Made by a program: the position numbers and the translations under genes
Shown here: positions 60,777 to 64,000 of the stretch, one piece after another
Layout: every line of letters begins with the position of its first letter
Numbering within the stretch: the stretch's first letter is position 1
Notes under the pieces: model-generated
The model's database searches: none
Seen by the model: only the letters and a program-made list of their open reading frames with translations
What the model was told of the DNA's origin: nothing
NCBI GenBank assembly: GCA_937862815.1
Contig: CALMED010000027.1
Coordinates: forward strand, 1-64,000
Direction of reading: 5' to 3'
Length of the DNA: 64,000 nucleotides
Origin: an uncultured Chitinophagaceae bacterium
Lineage (GTDB): Bacteria; Bacteroidota; Bacteroidia; Chitinophagales; Chitinophagaceae

Positions 60777-62024
60777 ATGCGGAAGCGCTGGAAAACGAAG
60801 TTGCGCTCGCTCTGGCGGGTGGCGGGTCCCGGTTTCATCACCGGCGCCAGCGATGACGATCCGTCGGGCATCGCCACTTACACCCAGGCAGGCGCTGCAT
60901 TTGGCTACCAGGCACTCTGGACTGCCTGGATCACCTTTCCGCTGATGGTGTCCATCCAGGAAATGTGTGCCCGCATCGGGCTCGTGCAGCAAAAAGGACT
61001 CACCGCCGTCATTAAAGCGCATTATCCCCGCTGGTTGCTATCCCTTTTGGTGGGACTCTCCTTCCCCGCCATTGCCCTCAACATCGGGGCCAACCTGGCA
61101 GCCATGGGGGCCGTGGGCAACCTGCTGTTTCCCGCCATACACCCCAACCTGGTATCACTGCTGCTGCTGCTGATCCTGCTGTACTGCCTGATTCGTTTCC
61201 CGTACCGCCGGATCGCAGCCGTACTCAAATGGTTGTGCCTGGTATTGCTGGTGTACCTGCTTGTTCCCTTTTATACCCGGCCGGATATACTCTCCGTTCT
61301 CAAGCATACACTTGTTCCCACCATAACCCTGGATGCTCCATTTCTCGCCATCCTGGTTGCCATACTCGGAACCACCATTTCTCCCTACCTGTTTTTCTGG
61401 CAGGCTAACATGGAGCAGGAAGAAGCCTGCCGCCGGCACCTGGTGGTTGACCGGAACATCATTACACACATGCGCAGGGATATCCGGATCGGGATGTTTT
61501 ACTCCAACCTCATCATGTTTTTTATCATGCTCACCGCGGGGAGTGTTCTGCACATGAATGGTCTCACCAGCATTGCCACGGTGGAGGATGCCGCCAAGGC
61601 GCTGCACCCCCTGGCCGGGCGGCAAGCCGCCTTGCTCTTCTCCGTTGGCATTATTGGAACCGGGATGCTGGCCATTCCGGTTTTGGCAGGTTCGGTGAGC
61701 TACATGGTAGCGGAAACATTTTCATGGCGGGAAGGCCTTAACCGCAAGTTTCACCGGGCAAAGGGGTTCTATTACACAATGATCCTGTCTGTACTCATTG
61801 GCTTTACGATCAATTTCCTGGGCATCCCTCCGGTAAAAGCCCTGCTGATAACCGCCATAATCTATGGATTGCTGGCCCCGGTGCTCATTGGCATCATCCT
61901 GCACATCTGCAACAACCCGGCGGTGATGGGCAATTACGTGAATGGAAAAAAGGCCAACTTCTGGGGTGGATTGTGTCTCGTGCTGATGACGGCAGCTGCC
62001 GCCGGGTTTCTCTGGCTCCTGTAA
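60777..62024 (+). CDS. Nramp-superfamily transporter with altered metal site
   Basis: A 415-residue protein with 11-12 transmembrane segments. The first helix reads GPGFITGASDDDPSGIAT, so the canonical DPGN metal motif is DPSG (Asp28, Gly31 in place of Asn). In helix 6 the canonical MPH reads SPY (Ser202), so the methionine ligand of Mn/Fe transporters is missing. Nramp-related Mg2+ transporters and other offshoots show such changes, so the ion is uncertain. It is a stand-alone gene between ndk and the thiolase. Confidence 0.85.
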   Translation: MRKRWKTKLRSLWRVAGPGFITGASDDDPSGIATYTQAGAAFGYQALWTAWITFPLMVSIQEMCARIGLVQQKGLTAVIKAHYPRWLLSLLVGLSFPAIALNIGANLAAMGAVGNLLFPAIHPNLVSLLLLLILLYCLIRFPYRRIAAVLKWLCLVLLVYLLVPFYTRPDILSVLKHTLVPTITLDAPFLAILVAILGTTISPYLFFWQANMEQEEACRRHLVVDRNIITHMRRDIRIGMFYSNLIMFFIMLTAGSVLHMNGLTSIATVEDAAKALHPLAGRQAALLFSVGIIGTGMLAIPVLAGSVSYMVAETFSWREGLNRKFHRAKGFYYTMILSVLIGFTINFLGIPPVKALLITAIIYGLLAPVLIGIILHICNNPAVMGNYVNGKKANFWGGLCLVLMTAAAAGFLWLL

Positions 62025-62053
62025 AAAGAAAGACGCCCCGCAAAGAGGCGTCT
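62023..62053 (-). terminator. Terminator of the thiolase gene
   Basis: AGACGCC pairs with GGCGTCT around a 9-base loop. On the minus strand TTCTTTTT follows. It also overlaps the end of the Nramp-like gene. Confidence 0.75.
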
Positions 62054-62074
62054 AAAAATAATTCCCGTCGTTCT

Positions 62075-63253
62075 TTACAACGCTTCCACCACCAGGGCGC
62101 TGGCTCCCCCGCCACCGTTGCAGATGCCGGCAGCGCCGTAGCGTCCGCCGTGGGTTTTCAGCGCGTGTATGAGGGTTACAAGGATGCGGGCCCCGCTGGC
62201 ACCGAGCGGATGGCCCAGCGATACCGCACCTCCGTGCACGTTTACCCGGGCGGGATCCAGCTGCATGCGGCGGGTATTCTCAATGCCCACTACCGCAAAG
62301 GCTTCGTTCAGCTCCCAAAAAGCAATGTCCTGCATCTGCAATCCTGCTTTTTGTACGGCCCTCGAAACTGCCAGGCTGGGCGTGGTGGTAAACCATTCGG
62401 GCGCCTGTTCGGCATCGGCATAACTGCAGATACGGGCAATCGGACGAAGCCCCAGTTCCTGCACTTTTGCGGCGGAGGCCAGTACCAGGGCGGCAGCCCC
62501 GTCGTTCATGGTGCTGGCATTGGCGGCTGTAACGGTACCTTCTTTCTGAAAAGCCGGCTGCAGGGAGGGTATCTTATCAAACTTTACGTTCCAGGGTTCT
62601 TCATCCCGGGCAAAAACAACGGTATCGCCTTTACGCTGCGGGATGGATACCGGCACCACCTCGGCATCGAACCATCCGTTTTCCCAGGCCGCCTGGGAAC
62701 GGCGGTAACTTTCGATGGCAAACGCGTCCTGGTCTTCCCGGCTGATACCACAGGTGGATGCGCAGAGTTCGGCCGCGTTACCCATGGCTTTACCGTCGTA
62801 CACGTCGGTAAGCCCGTCTTTGGCCAAGCCGTCCACCAGCTGCGAATGGCCGTATTTGTTACCCCAGCGCATGCTGTCTACATAAAAAGGCACATTGCTC
62901 ATGCTTTCCATTCCGCCGGCCACTACAAGGCCGGCATCCCCCAGCAGGATGCTTTGTGCCGCCTGGGCAACAGCTTTCATGCCGCTTGCACAAACCTTAT
63001 TTACCGTTGTACAGTTGACCGTATCCGGCAAAGCGGCAAAGCGGGCGGCCTGCCGTGCAGGCGCCTGTCCCAGGTTGGCCTGTAAAACACAGCCCATCAA
63101 CACATCATCCACCTGTTGGGGATCGATGCCGGCTTTTGCAAGCGCACCCTGTATGGCAACAGCGCCCAGGCGGGTGGCAGAGAGGGATTTCAGACTGCCG
63201 CCGAAACTGCCCATGGGTGTGCGGACGGCGGAGAGAACAAAGACTTCTTTCAT
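62075..63253 (-). CDS. Acetyl-CoA C-acyltransferase (thiolase)
   Basis: A 392-residue thiolase of the AtoB/PhaA type. Catalytic Cys lies in NKVCASGMKAV, His in GHPLGASGARI, and the C-terminal Cys-Gly loop is in ICNGGGGASALVVE. It condenses or cleaves acetoacetyl-CoA or longer acyl-CoAs. No beta-oxidation or PHB genes flank it. A TAnnTTTG box lies upstream and a terminator follows. Confidence 0.95.
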   Translation of the reverse strand: MKEVFVLSAVRTPMGSFGGSLKSLSATRLGAVAIQGALAKAGIDPQQVDDVLMGCVLQANLGQAPARQAARFAALPDTVNCTTVNKVCASGMKAVAQAAQSILLGDAGLVVAGGMESMSNVPFYVDSMRWGNKYGHSQLVDGLAKDGLTDVYDGKAMGNAAELCASTCGISREDQDAFAIESYRRSQAAWENGWFDAEVVPVSIPQRKGDTVVFARDEEPWNVKFDKIPSLQPAFQKEGTVTAANASTMNDGAAALVLASAAKVQELGLRPIARICSYADAEQAPEWFTTTPSLAVSRAVQKAGLQMQDIAFWELNEAFAVVGIENTRRMQLDPARVNVHGGAVSLGHPLGASGARILVTLIHALKTHGGRYGAAGICNGGGGASALVVEAL

Positions 63254-63279
63254 AATGGCAATCGTTTAATTATGGATAA

Positions 63280-63287
63280 CAAAGGTA
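63280..63287 (-). promoter_or_regulatory. Bacteroidota -7 box of the thiolase gene
   Basis: TACCTTTG on the minus strand matches TAnnTTTG, 27 bases before the ATG at 63253. Confidence 0.55.
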
Positions 63288-63350
63288 CGGGCCGGCAAGG
63301 GTTTGCACAGCCATTTTGTTCCGGGATGAGCCCTGCCCTGCTGCAGGCAT

Positions 63351-64000
63351 TTACTGCTTTACCAGCATAAGGGATTTAAGGAAAAGGGGCATACCCAAAG
63401 GCACCAGCACCGCCAGCGGCGAGTGCAAGGTCTGCCACGCAAGAAAACCAACCAGCAGCAGCCAGAAAGGATAGCTGATGGCCAGCAGGCAGAACAGGAG
63501 ACTGTCATAATGGATCGTGTGCCGCATCAGGCGGTACACCCAGGGTTGATACAGGTAATACAGCGGGGCATGCAACAGAAAACCTGCCATGGCAAAGGGA
63601 ACGAGTACCGCCGGGCGACGGGGTGGCGGGGCCTGTTGTGTGCTGAGTTCCTCCAGTTGGGTTGCTGTAAGCCGGTTGATCTGCTGCAGCACTGCGCCAT
63701 CCGTCGCAGCCAGGTCCAGTTGCTCCGCTCCGAATGGGGCGCCCGGGATTAGTTCAATCTTTTTCCCGAATTTCCAGAACGAATCATAGCGGATCCACAA
63801 GGGAAGCATCCGGGCAGCAGCTCCTTCCCGCCAGCTTTGCAGCAGGATACGGGCCGCGCCCTTCTTCAGCGGCTGCAAGGTGGTTTGGTACGCACAGAAA
63901 CCCTCTACGAAAATGAGCACATGCTCGCCCTTTTTCAACGCGTCTACACTCCGGCGGAAACTTGAATCGTTCAGGTGCAGTTTATCTTTCCCATCGCGGA
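63351..64000 (-). CDS. PlsC-like acyltransferase, 5' end outside the window
   Basis: Only the C-terminal part is present; the open frame continues to the window edge at 64000 with no start. It contains an acyltransferase motif III-like segment, HVLIFVEGF, and then ARILLQSW and the substrate-side residues, as in 1-acyl-glycerol-3-phosphate acyltransferases. Two or three hydrophobic segments follow near the C-terminus (FAMAGFLLHAPLYYLY, LLFCLLAISYPFWLLLVGFLAW). The family call is likely but the catalytic HxxxxD is beyond the window. Confidence 0.75.
   Translation of the reverse strand, partial: RDGKDKLHLNDSSFRRSVDALKKGEHVLIFVEGFCAYQTTLQPLKKGAARILLQSWREGAAARMLPLWIRYDSFWKFGKKIELIPGAPFGAEQLDLAATDGAVLQQINRLTATQLEELSTQQAPPPRRPAVLVPFAMAGFLLHAPLYYLYQPWVYRLMRHTIHYDSLLFCLLAISYPFWLLLVGFLAWQTLHSPLAVLVPLGMPLFLKSLMLVKQ

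Noticed and set aside
1..64000. Mobile elements, prophage, CRISPR array, integron or defence genes
   Set aside because: No transposase, integrase, phage structural gene, repeat-spacer pattern or defence domain was seen; the tandem repeats at 633-672 and 47416-47492 have no spacers.

Overview
The window looks like a stretch of chromosome from a member of the Bacteroidota, most likely family Chitinophagaceae. I base this on gene content (BT_3928-type DoxX/MauE protein, DUF1599, DUF2911, DUF2147, DUF6268-like barrel, a 506-residue LepB, many lipoproteins and outer-membrane proteins) and on the Bacteroidota-type -7 box TAnnTTTG, which recurs just upstream of more than ten genes. It is almost entirely vertical, housekeeping DNA. 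I see no insertion sequence, prophage, CRISPR array, integron or defence island, so I do not claim a wholly new multi-gene system. The most striking non-coding element is a complete tryptophan attenuator (leader peptide with three consecutive Trp codons, antiterminator, terminator) in front of trpE.

Layout. 1-674: repeat-bearing intergenic DNA. 675-8.6 kb: mutS2 without an Smr domain, a lipoprotein MsrA, an oligopeptide-binding lipoprotein, an M1 aminopeptidase and a polysaccharide flippase. 8.6-17 kb: hisA and hisH, a tRNA-Gly(CCC), then the whole trpEGDCFBA operon on the minus strand preceded by trpL. 17-31 kb: DUF2147 protein, outer-membrane barrel, an exonuclease/GIY-YIG fusion, a 35-residue membrane peptide, valS, a giant gluzincin/propeller/barrel protein, PrsW, GNAT, SirB1-like protein, cytidine deaminase, LepB. 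31-36.8 kb: a CarH-like MerR regulator, an NtrC-type regulator lacking its DNA-binding domain, a 49-residue membrane peptide, pdhB, a SIMPL protein and an Lrp regulator. 36.8-47.4 kb: ahcY, cyclophilin, tex, a GT-C glycosyltransferase-like protein, DUF2911, a BNR-propeller protein and a MORN/YwqK-like protein. 47.6-54.4 kb: pdxJ, SET, EVE, a CCG Fe-S protein, ribH, a TPR protein and pdhA on the minus strand, and recF-DUF721 on the plus strand. 54.4-64 kb: ABC permease, BT_3928 protein, DUF1599, folP, FKBP, DHH phosphoesterase, ndk, a variant Nramp transporter, thiolase, and a PlsC-like acyltransferase cut by the window end.

How the genes work together. The trp operon is a self-contained biosynthetic and regulatory unit. 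PdhA and PdhB are the two E1 subunits of pyruvate dehydrogenase but lie 16 kb apart, each with its own TAnnTTTG promoter. HisH and HisA stand without HisF. RecF and the DUF721 (DciA-like) protein pair replication and repair functions. Several secreted, folding and envelope proteins (LepB, cyclophilin, FKBP, MsrA, PrsW, the barrel proteins) point to an active Gram-negative envelope. Starts were moved from the longest open frame where signal peptides, family N-termini or promoters argue for a later codon; these choices are explained in the entries.
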